Assembly (NCBI RefSeq): GCF_016755875.1
Contig: NZ_BNED01000005.1
Coordinates: forward strand, 2,893,001-2,957,000
Reading direction: 5' to 3'
DNA length: 64,000 nt
Origin: Streptomyces spororaveus
GTDB taxonomy: Bacteria > Actinomycetota > Actinomycetes > Streptomycetales > Streptomycetaceae
Shown: piece by piece, positions 47,632 to 55,103 of the stretch
Numbering within the stretch: the stretch's first letter is position 1
How the letters are laid out: every line of letters begins with the position of its first letter
Notes under the pieces: model-generated
The model's input: only the letters and a program-made list of their open reading frames with translations
Database searches by the model: none
Told to the model about the DNA's origin: nothing
Program-made: the position numbers and the translations under genes

Positions 47632-49391
47632 TCGAGACGAACCGCCCTGCAGCGGCACCGGCCGACGACGAACCCGATCTCCTCAGAGATCAGTTCCGGC
47701 AGCTCCTGCGCTACCGCAGGCTCATCGGCGCGGGCATCGGGATCGGTCTGCTGGGCGGCGTCTACCTCGGCATCTCCACGGCCGACACCTATGTCGCGAC
47801 CGCCGACGTCGTCCTGCGGGCGCCCACCGACGACCCGTTCAACCCGAGCCTCGCCCCGGACAAGGCGATCAACATCGGCTCGGAGCGCCAGGTCGCGCTC
47901 AGCTCCTCCATAGCCAACGAGGCGGCGAAGAAGCTCGGCGTGTCCTCGTCCGGCTTCGCCGCCCTGCGCAGCGGTCTGCAGGTCACCAACCCGCCGCAGA
48001 CCATGGTGCTGCGCTTCACCTACACGGCGTCCTCCCCCAAGGAGGCGGCCAAGCGCGCCAACGCGATGACCGAGGCGTACCTGCTCAAGCGGCAGGAGTC
48101 CCTCGACGCCACCCGCGACAAGATGGTCAAGGGCTACAAGGAGCAGCGCGACCCGGTCGCCAAGCAGCTCGACGAGCTCTCCAAGGAGATCGCCCGGATG
48201 CCGGCCGGTGCCGGGCGCGACGCGGCCAGCTCCTCCAAGACCGACCTGCAGAGCGAGGTCGGCGGCTACAACGGCAAGATCACCAAGCTCGAAGCCCTCG
48301 ACATGACCCCGGGCCGCGTCACCAGCGCCGCGACCGCGCCCCCCGGAGCCGACGGCCCCGGCATCCTGATGTCGCTCGCGCTCGGAGCCGCCGTGGGTCT
48401 CGCGCTCGGCCTGCTGGCCGCCTGGGTCCGGCTCGTCTTCGACCCGGCGCCGCGCTCCGAGGGCGACGTGGCCCGGGCCCTGCGCGCGCCCGTACTCGGC
48501 TACCTGCCCCGGGACCGGACGGGCGGCGGACCGCTGCTCGCCGCCGGCGAGGCCGATCCCCGCCTCGCCGAGGAGTACCGCTCGGTGGCCTTCCGGCTCG
48601 CCTACGACTCCCGCTTCGCCGACCGGCGCCGCCTGCTCGTGGTCGCCCCGCGCGGCAGCAGCGAGACCGCCGCCGCCGTGGCCGTGAACCTCGCCGCCTC
48701 CTTCGCCGAGACCGGCAAGGACGTCCTGCTCATCGAGGCCGACCTGCGCACCCCGGTACTGGCCAGCCAGCTGCCGACGGACGCCGGCGGCCGGCCGCGC
48801 TGGAGCCAGACCCCGGGCAGCCCGACCCCGGGCGGACGCCACTCGGACACCGAATGGCCCGACGGACGCCAGCTCGTCGTGGACGCCGGGGAGTCCGGCT
48901 CCTTCGACCTGATCCCGGGCGAACGCGCCCGCAACGTCCCGCGCGCGCTGACCTCCGCCCGCGCCACCCGGCTGATCTCCGAGGCCGACTCCCCCAACTC
49001 CACGGTCGTCGTGCTCGCGCCGCCCGTGCTCTCCTACGCCGACGCCCTCGCCCTCGTCGACCGCGTCGACGGCGTCCTGGTCGTCGCCGACCCGCGCGCG
49101 GTGCACCGCAGCGACCTGTCCCGGATCCGCGAGCTGATCAGCGGCGCCGGCGGCACCGTGCTCGGCGCGGTGCTGCACGCACCGCTGCCCGGCGAGAAGC
49201 GCGGCCGCAAGGACAAGTCCGGCCCGGCCCCCACCGGCCCCGCCGGCGGCCCCGGGACCCAGGGCGGGGCCGGTCGGCCGGTTTCGCAGCCCCAGCCGAT
49301 CCCGTACGAGAGGGCCGAGCCCGAACAGCACATCCCCGGTGACGGCACCGACACCGTCGCGCTGCGCACCGTCCGCATGGGCCGCAGATGA
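47628..49391 (+). CDS. Wzz-like chain-length protein fused to degenerate BY-kinase domain
   Basis: A 587-residue membrane protein. Residues about 31-51 and 246-268 are transmembrane segments enclosing an extracytoplasmic coiled-coil/alpha-helical Wzz region (55-240). The cytoplasmic part (about 290-520) resembles a bacterial tyrosine kinase/MinD-like ATPase. The Walker A segment reads APRGSSETAAAVAVNLA with no lysine, and Walker A' reads VLLIEADLR (E for D). There is no C-terminal tyrosine cluster. It is likely a chain-length or assembly regulator without kinase activity. GTGA overlaps link it to the glycosyltransferase upstream, and ATGA links it to the flippase. Confidence 0.83.
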   Translation: MIETNRPAAAPADDEPDLLRDQFRQLLRYRRLIGAGIGIGLLGGVYLGISTADTYVATADVVLRAPTDDPFNPSLAPDKAINIGSERQVALSSSIANEAAKKLGVSSSGFAALRSGLQVTNPPQTMVLRFTYTASSPKEAAKRANAMTEAYLLKRQESLDATRDKMVKGYKEQRDPVAKQLDELSKEIARMPAGAGRDAASSSKTDLQSEVGGYNGKITKLEALDMTPGRVTSAATAPPGADGPGILMSLALGAAVGLALGLLAAWVRLVFDPAPRSEGDVARALRAPVLGYLPRDRTGGGPLLAAGEADPRLAEEYRSVAFRLAYDSRFADRRRLLVVAPRGSSETAAAVAVNLAASFAETGKDVLLIEADLRTPVLASQLPTDAGGRPRWSQTPGSPTPGGRHSDTEWPDGRQLVVDAGESGSFDLIPGERARNVPRALTSARATRLISEADSPNSTVVVLAPPVLSYADALALVDRVDGVLVVADPRAVHRSDLSRIRELISGAGGTVLGAVLHAPLPGEKRGRKDKSGPAPTGPAGGPGTQGGAGRPVSQPQPIPYERAEPEQHIPGDGTDTVALRTVRMGRR

Positions 49392-50620
49392 GCCGACGCG
49401 GCCTCGCCGCCGTCGCATCGGTCCTGGACCAGGCGGCGTCCAGCGCCACGAACATCCTGGTGCTGGTGCTGGCCGCCCGGCTCTCCTCGGCGTCCGGGTT
49501 CGCCGACTTCTCGATGGTGTACGTGACCTTCAGCGTGCTCCTCGGACTGAACATGGCCTACGTCGGCCAGAGCCTGGTGCTGGAGAAGGGCGAGCGGCTC
49601 GGCGCCGAGTGCCGCTCGGCCGTGGGCTTCACCGCCGCCGCGTCCGCCGCCGTGGGCGCGGTGCTGCTGCTGGGGGGCCTGGTACTCCCCGGGGCGACCG
49701 GGACCGCCTTCGCCGCGCTGGGCCTCGTCCTGCCGCTGGTGCTCCTCCAGGACGGCCTGCGGTACTGCTTCTCCGCGCTGCGCGCCCCCGAACGGGCTCT
49801 GGCCGCCGACGCGCTGCGGCTGGTGTGCGTGGTCGCGGCGCTGGCCCTGCAGCCCGAAGGGGCCTCGGCGGGTCGGCTGGTGCTCGCGTGGGGGCTCTCG
49901 GCGCTCCCGGCGCTGGGCGCGGGGCTGTGGCTGCTGCGGCCGTACGTCCGGGGCGCCCGGACGGACCTGCGGCCGTATCTGCGGCGCGGCCACCTCGGGC
50001 AGCGGTTCGTGGTCGAGTTCGCGGTGGGCAACGGCTCCAGCCAGCTCGCCGTCCTGGGCCTCGGCGTCTTCGCGACACCGCTGGCCGTCGGCGCGCTGCG
50101 GGGTGCGACCACGCTCTTCGGGCCGCTGAACGTGCTGTTCAACTCGGCGAACGCCTTCGGGCCGCCGGTGCTCGGGCGGCTCGGCGGCAAGCGGGCCACG
50201 GTCCGCGCGACGGCCGCGCTGGGACTCGTACTCGCCGCGGTCGGCGCGGGCTGGGCCACGGCCCTGTACCTGCTGCCGGACCGGCTGGGCCGGGAACTGC
50301 TCGGCGACACCTGGGCGGGGGCGTCCGCGCTGCTGCCGGCGACCGGGGCGCAGTACGCCGTGATGGGGCTGGGCACGTGCGCGCTGCTGACCCTGCGGGT
50401 GCTCGCGCCGAAGGCCACGCTGTCCTTGCAGGTCGTCTTCTCGCTGCTGTCCGTGGGGCTGTTGCTCGGCGGATACGCGGTGTGGGGGGTGGCGGGCGCC
50501 GCGTGGGGCCTGGCGGCCGGCTCGGCCCTCAAGGCCCTGGCCGCCTGGTGGCGTGTCAGCCGCCTGCCGGCTGCCGGTGCCCGGCTGGACAGCGAGCCCG
50601 TGCCCGCCTCCGCGGCCTGA
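49388..50620 (+). CDS. Polysaccharide flippase-like membrane protein (Wzx/MOP type)
   Basis: A 410-residue polytopic membrane protein with about twelve hydrophobic segments, resembling Wzx-type translocases. It begins SVLDQAASSATNILVLVLAARL, the typical N-terminal helix pair, and ends with a last helix and short Pro/Ala tail. It should move lipid-linked sugar units across the membrane. The ATG overlaps the stop of the Wzz-like gene (ATGA). It is convergent with the polymerase-like gene, with 47 bp between stops. Confidence 0.85.
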   Translation: MSRRGLAAVASVLDQAASSATNILVLVLAARLSSASGFADFSMVYVTFSVLLGLNMAYVGQSLVLEKGERLGAECRSAVGFTAAASAAVGAVLLLGGLVLPGATGTAFAALGLVLPLVLLQDGLRYCFSALRAPERALAADALRLVCVVAALALQPEGASAGRLVLAWGLSALPALGAGLWLLRPYVRGARTDLRPYLRRGHLGQRFVVEFAVGNGSSQLAVLGLGVFATPLAVGALRGATTLFGPLNVLFNSANAFGPPVLGRLGGKRATVRATAALGLVLAAVGAGWATALYLLPDRLGRELLGDTWAGASALLPATGAQYAVMGLGTCALLTLRVLAPKATLSLQVVFSLLSVGLLLGGYAVWGVAGAAWGLAAGSALKALAAWWRVSRLPAAGARLDSEPVPASAA

Positions 50621-50667
50621 CCCGCTCGCGCGCAGCGACGAGCCCGGCCGGGCCGAAACGTGCCGTG

Positions 50668-52191
50668 TCAGCGGAGGGTGGTGGACTTGTCCGAGCGGTG
50701 GGTCGCGACCAGCGCGAGGCAGAGGGCCGCGATCGCCACACGACCCGACGCCTGCAGCAACGGCCCGCGCAGCAGGATGAACGAGTAGCCCGCGACCAGC
50801 GGGACCACCACCGAGATCAGGCTGCCCGGCGGCGACCTCCGCGTGGCGCGCTTCGCGTAGCGCCGGTCGACGCGGGCGGCGGCGTACCCCATGCCCAGCA
50901 TCCCCGCGCCCATCCCCAGCGGCCCGAAGTCGAGCCACAGCTCCGCCCAGATCGGGGAGGAGAGGTTGGTGTTGACCGTGCCCATCCACTGGCCGACCAT
51001 CACGCCGGTGTCCCTCGGCTTGCCCTCCCACACCGAGCGGGGCACCGCGAAGAAGATCGACCCGGCCAGCTGGCGTCCGTAGAAGTGCCCGGGGCCAGAT
51101 TCCGAGAAGGTGATGGTGTTCGCGAACATGCCGATCTGGTCGTAGTCCTTGAGCGCCATCGGCTCCAGGAAGGACGTGGTCTCGACCGGCCGGTAGTTCT
51201 TCTCGTCGTACCGGAAGCGGTCCGCGAAGGGGAAGATCAGCAGGGCGACGACCACCGCCATCGACAGCGCCACCCGGTACATCGCCGCGCTCACCGGGAA
51301 GACGGTGAAGAGCAGCGCGAACATGACCGTCAGGAACCAGTACCGCGGGTTCGAGATCGGGTTGTTGACGATCAGGTTGAGGCAGGCCAGCGCCCCCCAC
51401 GTGACGATGATCGACACCTTGCGGCGGGCGAACTTCGAGGTGATCAGCCAGCGCGTGTAGAGCAGCAGCGCGAGCAGCGCCGGTACGGTGCCGAAGCCGC
51501 GCAGCAGGGCCTGGCCCGCCTGTCCGTCGCCGTTGGAGACGCCCGCCTCCTCGATGCCGGCGATGATCTCCTGGCGGCTGGAGAAGAAGACCGCCGGGCC
51601 GCCGAGCTTCATGATGAAGGCGGCACTGCACAGGAACGACAGGCCCGTCAGCAGCTGGAGCCGGCGCCGGTGCGCCATGACGGGCCTCGACTCCTTCTGG
51701 GAGCCGCCCGCGCGCCCGGCCGGGCGGTGCCGGGCCAGCAGTACGCCGACGTCGAAGGCCGTGCAGCCGAGCAGGACCAGCCCGATGGCGATGGTCAGGT
51801 CGGAGCGCGGGCCGACGACCGGTGTCGGGACCTGGCCGAGGACGGCCTGCGCGAGCGGGGCCACGCCCATGGCCATGTAGACGAAGAGCCAGAAGGAGCC
51901 CTGGAGCAGCTTGCGGCGGCTGGTGAGCACCATCGCGGAGAGCCGCGCGCCCGCGTACATGGTGAGCAGGAGCTGGAGCCAGAAGGCCGCGTCGCGGGCG
52001 CCCGCGCCCGTCTGGGCGGCGACGAACAGCGGGAGGAAGACGGTGAATCCGAGCGCGAGCGGTACGGACAGCGCGCGGGAGAGCAGGGTGCGCGGGAGGG
52101 TCTCCCGGCCCCACATGCTCTCGTCCTCGAAGGGGGACGGGACGACGGGCCTGGCGGACGATGCGGAGGGCTTGCGTATGTCCGTCGTCAC
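50668..52191 (-). CDS. Putative polysaccharide polymerase (Wzy/O-antigen ligase-like)
   Basis: A 507-residue integral membrane protein with about ten to twelve predicted helices. It has a large extracytoplasmic loop (about residues 330-420) containing FYGRQLAGSIFFAVPRSVWEGKPRDTG, a placement typical of Wzy/WaaL-like enzymes. Sequence motifs of that family are too loose to be certain. The start is GTG 52191 with GGGGG upstream. It is divergent from the acetyltransferase gene. In this locus it is the best candidate for joining repeat units. Confidence 0.72.
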   Translation of the reverse strand: MTTDIRKPSASSARPVVPSPFEDESMWGRETLPRTLLSRALSVPLALGFTVFLPLFVAAQTGAGARDAAFWLQLLLTMYAGARLSAMVLTSRRKLLQGSFWLFVYMAMGVAPLAQAVLGQVPTPVVGPRSDLTIAIGLVLLGCTAFDVGVLLARHRPAGRAGGSQKESRPVMAHRRRLQLLTGLSFLCSAAFIMKLGGPAVFFSSRQEIIAGIEEAGVSNGDGQAGQALLRGFGTVPALLALLLYTRWLITSKFARRKVSIIVTWGALACLNLIVNNPISNPRYWFLTVMFALLFTVFPVSAAMYRVALSMAVVVALLIFPFADRFRYDEKNYRPVETTSFLEPMALKDYDQIGMFANTITFSESGPGHFYGRQLAGSIFFAVPRSVWEGKPRDTGVMVGQWMGTVNTNLSSPIWAELWLDFGPLGMGAGMLGMGYAAARVDRRYAKRATRRSPPGSLISVVVPLVAGYSFILLRGPLLQASGRVAIAALCLALVATHRSDKSTTLR

Positions 52192-52287
52192 TGCCGCCCC
52201 CGCCCGATGTGCCTGGTCCGCGCGCAGTCTAGTCTGAGCGGGCCGCGCCCGGGGAGGCCGTGGCCGAGAGCACGATGGGGGCTTCTG

Positions 52288-52827
52288 TTGCGTGATCTTC
52301 CTTCCTTCACGCTGGCCGGGTACGACAAGGGGCGCGGGCTGCTGACGCAGGCGCTCTGGTTCGCCGTCATGAACACGGTCTTCATGGCCTGGTTCTGTCC
52401 GGCGCGGCTGCGCGTGGCTCTGCTGCGCGCCTTCGGGGCGAAGATCGGCGAGGGCGTGCTGATCCGGCACCGGGTCCGCGTGCTGTGGCCGTGGAAGCTC
52501 ACCGTCGGGGACCACACCTGGATAGGCGAGGGCGCCTGGCTGCTGAACCTGGAGCCGGTGACCATCGGGGCGAACGTGTGCGTCTCGCAGGAAGCCGTGC
52601 TGTGCACCGGCTCGCACGACCACCGCGCCGCCGACTTCCGCTACCGCAACGCCCCGATCGTGGTCGAGGACGGCGCGTGGGTGGCGGTACGGGCGACCGT
52701 GCTCGCCGGGGTCACGGTGGGCCGGTGCGCGGTCGCGGGTGCCGGTGCGGTGGTCCACAGAGACCTTCCCGCACTGACCCTGCAGACCCAGGACGGGCAG
52801 CGCCGCCCGGTGGAGGAGCCCAAGTGA
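52288..52827 (+). CDS. WcaF-like hexapeptide acetyltransferase
   Basis: A 179-residue left-handed beta-helix acyltransferase. An N-terminal membrane-associated helix (LWFAVMNTVFMAWF) precedes hexapeptide repeats such as IGEGVLIRHRVRV, VGDHTWIGEGAWL and IGANVCVSQ. It has the catalytic-type CTGSHDHRA with its His, and VVVEDGAWVAVRATVLAGVTVG. It resembles colanic acid acetyltransferases and probably O-acetylates the exopolymer. The start is TTG 52288 with GGGGG six bases upstream. Its stop overlaps the next glycosyltransferase as GTGA. Confidence 0.83.
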   Translation: MRDLPSFTLAGYDKGRGLLTQALWFAVMNTVFMAWFCPARLRVALLRAFGAKIGEGVLIRHRVRVLWPWKLTVGDHTWIGEGAWLLNLEPVTIGANVCVSQEAVLCTGSHDHRAADFRYRNAPIVVEDGAWVAVRATVLAGVTVGRCAVAGAGAVVHRDLPALTLQTQDGQRRPVEEPK

Positions 52828-53960
52828 GAGTCCTGCACGCCGTCACGCTGCATTCCCCGTCGCACGCCTTCGGCGGACCCGTCCGGGTCGCGCTGAACCT
52901 GGCGAAGGGACTGTCGGCCCGGGGCCACCAGGCGCGGCTGCTCGCGCTGGGCGAGGGGTTCGAGGAGTGGCCGACCTCCGTGGAGGGCGTTCCGGCGCGG
53001 CTGTTCCCGGCGCGCCGCCTGCTCCCCCTCGGCTTCAGCGGGATGACCTCGCCGGCGCTGCTGGCCTCGGCCGGGCGGCTGGTGCGGGACGCCGACGTCG
53101 TGCACGTCCACCTGGCCCGGGACCTGGTGACGCTGCCGGTGGCCCTGGCGGCGCTGCGGGCGGGCAAGCCGCTGGTGCTGCAGACCCACGGCATGGTGGA
53201 CCCGAGCGAGAAGCTGCTGGCGAAGGTGCTGGACGCGGTGGCGGTACGCCGGCTGCTGCGCGGCGCGGACGCGGTGCTGTACCTGACCCCGCACGAGCGG
53301 GAGGGGCTGGACGCGGTGGTCGGCGCGCCGCCCCTGGCGCAGGCGGTGCGCCTGGTCAACGGGACCCCGGCGCAGGAGGAGCGGCCCGCGCCGGAGGGGG
53401 CGCCGCGCGTCCTGTACTCGGCGCGCCTGCAGGCCCGCAAGCGGCCGGTGGACTTCGTGGACGCGGCCCCGGCCGTCCTCGCCGCGCACCCGGACGCGCA
53501 CTTCGTGGTCGCGGGCCCGGACGAGGGCGAACTGGCCTCCGTACGGGCCCGGATCGGGGCGCTGGGCCTCACCGACCGGTTCACGGTCCCGGGAGCGCTG
53601 TCCAGCGCGGAGGTCCTGGCGGAGCTGCGGCGGGCCCACGTGTACGTCCTGCCGTCGGTGGACGAGCCGTTCCCCATGTCGGTACTGGAAGCCCTCGCCG
53701 TGGGCGTCCCCACGGTCGTGACCCACTCCAACGGCCTGGCCCGCGACATCGCCCGCACCGGCGCCGGCCGTGCGGTCGACCCCGGCCCGGCGGGCGTGTC
53801 CGCCGCCGTCCTGGACCTCCTGGCCCCGGCGGCGAACCGCGAGGCCTCGCTGTCGGCCCGCAAGCTGGCCGCGGAGTCCTTCTCCATGGACGCGGTCCTC
53901 GACACGCTGCTGCCGGTCTACGAGGCGGCGCTGCACGGTGAGGCGGCGCCGCGCGGGTGA
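52824..53960 (+). CDS. Glycosyltransferase family 4
   Basis: A 378-residue GT-B glycosyltransferase. The N-terminus has LHAVTLHSPSHAFGGPVRVALNLAKGLSARGH. The C-terminal half has VLYSARLQARKRPVDFVDAA, FVVAGPDEGEL, and the acceptor/nucleotide motif DEPFPMSVLEALAVGVPTVVTHSNGLARDI. The start is GTG 52824, overlapping the acetyltransferase stop (GTGA). The last codons lie in a 19-bp tandem duplication that continues past the stop. Confidence 0.87.
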   Translation: MRVLHAVTLHSPSHAFGGPVRVALNLAKGLSARGHQARLLALGEGFEEWPTSVEGVPARLFPARRLLPLGFSGMTSPALLASAGRLVRDADVVHVHLARDLVTLPVALAALRAGKPLVLQTHGMVDPSEKLLAKVLDAVAVRRLLRGADAVLYLTPHEREGLDAVVGAPPLAQAVRLVNGTPAQEERPAPEGAPRVLYSARLQARKRPVDFVDAAPAVLAAHPDAHFVVAGPDEGELASVRARIGALGLTDRFTVPGALSSAEVLAELRRAHVYVLPSVDEPFPMSVLEALAVGVPTVVTHSNGLARDIARTGAGRAVDPGPAGVSAAVLDLLAPAANREASLSARKLAAESFSMDAVLDTLLPVYEAALHGEAAPRG

Positions 53961-53974
53961 GGCGGCGCCGCACG
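53937..53974. repeat. 19-bp tandem duplication over glycosyltransferase stop
   Basis: Two adjacent 19-bp copies (53937-53955 and 53956-53974), GGTGAGGCGGCGCCGCGCG and the same with one A change, cover the end of the glycosyltransferase gene. The stop codon TGA at 53958-53960 lies in the second copy. Confidence 0.8.
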
Positions 53975-53988
53975 GGTGGGGCCGTGCG
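53969..53988. terminator. Weak bidirectional hairpin
   Basis: A 7-bp inverted repeat CGCACGG/CCGTGCG (53969-53975 and 53982-53988) lies between the convergent glycosyltransferase and DUF6458 genes. Confidence 0.45.
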
Positions 53989-54204
53989 TCAGATGACGTC
54001 CCGGCGGTGTTCCTCCACCACGGGGATCGCGCCCGCCGCCCGGCGCCGCTTGTAGATGCTGGTGTAGACGGCGAGGCCGATCCCGCCCACCGCCATCATG
54101 ATCAGACCGACCAGGTCGAGGTTGACGCTCTCCATCTCCCAGTCGCTGGCGAAGGTGAGGATGGCGCCCACCACGATCAGGCCTATGCATCCGCCGATGC
54201 CCAT
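53989..54204 (-). CDS. Small membrane protein, DUF6458-like
   Basis: A 71-residue protein with two transmembrane helices (GIGGCIGLIVVGAILTFA and VGLIMMAVGGIGLAVYTSIY) followed by a basic tail (KRRRAAGAIPVVEEHRRDV). The pattern matches a small actinobacterial membrane family of unknown function. The ATG at 54204 has GGAAGG upstream. Confidence 0.75.
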   Translation of the reverse strand: MGIGGCIGLIVVGAILTFASDWEMESVNLDLVGLIMMAVGGIGLAVYTSIYKRRRAAGAIPVVEEHRRDVI

Positions 54205-54263
54205 GGGTCCGCCTTCCGGTTGGTGTCTGTGACCGCGCGGGTACCCGGGTATCGGGAACGGAA

Positions 54264-54301
54264 ACGCCCCGCAGGGCCGGTGGTCCGGTCCTGCGGGGCG
54301 T
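54264..54301 (-). terminator. Hairpin terminator after lipoprotein gene
   Basis: A perfect 12-bp inverted repeat ACGCCCCGCAGG/CCTGCGGGGCGT (54264-54275 and 54290-54301) lies downstream of the lipoprotein stop at 54336. Confidence 0.8.
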
Positions 54302-54335
54302 CTTCGCGACCTCGGTGGTGTGCGCGGTGCGGGTG

Positions 54336-55007
54336 TTACGCGGGGATCCAGGCGTAGCAGCCCGAGGAGTTGAACTCGGCCGTGCCGGCCGGGATCGCCG
54401 CCGTGATCTTGTCGCCCGCCTTGGGCGGGGTCTCGGGGCCCGAGGCGAGGATGCCGCCGTCCTTGCCCTTCGCCTCCCAGGTGCAGTTCGTGGCCTGGGT
54501 GAGCGCCCGGTAGTTGCCCGCCGCGGGCGAGGTCCGGGGGCCTTCGGGGAAGCCCTTCTCCGCCGCGGCCAGGATCGGCTTCTGGTCCGGGCACAGGAGG
54601 GTGATCGCGTCCTTGGCGCCCGGGATCTCGCCGGTGATGACGGCTCCGGTCGCCGCGTCCTTGTCGTGCTTCGCGGTGCGCTGCACCCGCTGGCAGGCGT
54701 CCTGGCCGCCCTGCAGCACGGATGCCGGGTCCACCTTGTCGGGGACCCGCCCGCTCAGGTACTTCTTCTCCTCCGCCGTGAAGCTGCCCGTCTTCGGGGT
54801 GAGCTTCGCGTCCGGCACGACGGGGCCGGTCGGCTTCGCGTTCGGGTCGGTCGACGGCTGCGGAGCGTCCGCCGGGTCGGGGGCCGACGACGAGGCCGGG
54901 GGCTTCGGCTTCGCGCCGGAGTCGGCCTTGTCCCCGCCCGAACTGCAGGCGGTCAGCGTCAGGGCGGCGGCCAGCAGGACAGCAGCCGCTGCGGAGCGTC
55001 GGTACAT
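54336..55007 (-). CDS. Secreted lipoprotein, unknown function
   Basis: A 223-residue lipoprotein with lipobox LTAC and Cys21, then a Lys/Pro/Asp-rich flexible linker (about residues 22-70). The globular part has four or so Cys (DACQRV, LLCPDQ, TNCTWEA, SGCYAWIPA), suggesting disulfides. The last two look like a small beta-sandwich end. I recognise no family. It lies between the exopolysaccharide genes and the LamG protein gene on the same strand as both neighbours. Confidence 0.72.
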   Translation of the reverse strand: MYRRSAAAAVLLAAALTLTACSSGGDKADSGAKPKPPASSSAPDPADAPQPSTDPNAKPTGPVVPDAKLTPKTGSFTAEEKKYLSGRVPDKVDPASVLQGGQDACQRVQRTAKHDKDAATGAVITGEIPGAKDAITLLCPDQKPILAAAEKGFPEGPRTSPAAGNYRALTQATNCTWEAKGKDGGILASGPETPPKAGDKITAAIPAGTAEFNSSGCYAWIPA

Positions 55008-55040
55008 CGGATGGCTCCCGTACTCAAGGGGGTGTGCAGC

Positions 55041-55068
55041 GGGGCCCGGCCACAGAGGACCGGACCCC
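55041..55068 (-). terminator. Hairpin after LamG protein gene
   Basis: A 9-bp inverted repeat with one G-U pair, GGGGCCCGG (55041-55049) and CCGGACCCC (55060-55068), lies downstream of the stop at 55104. Confidence 0.5.
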
Positions 55069-55103
55069 GTACGCCGTAAGGCGGTTGTTTCGGTTTTCGA
55101 CGC

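Noticed and set aside
49339..52827. Apparent single 1,162-codon frame spanning flippase, polymerase and acetyltransferase genes
   Set aside because: Only its last 180 codons form a recognisable protein (WcaF-like, with a TTG start and ribosome site). The rest is a shadow of other genes.
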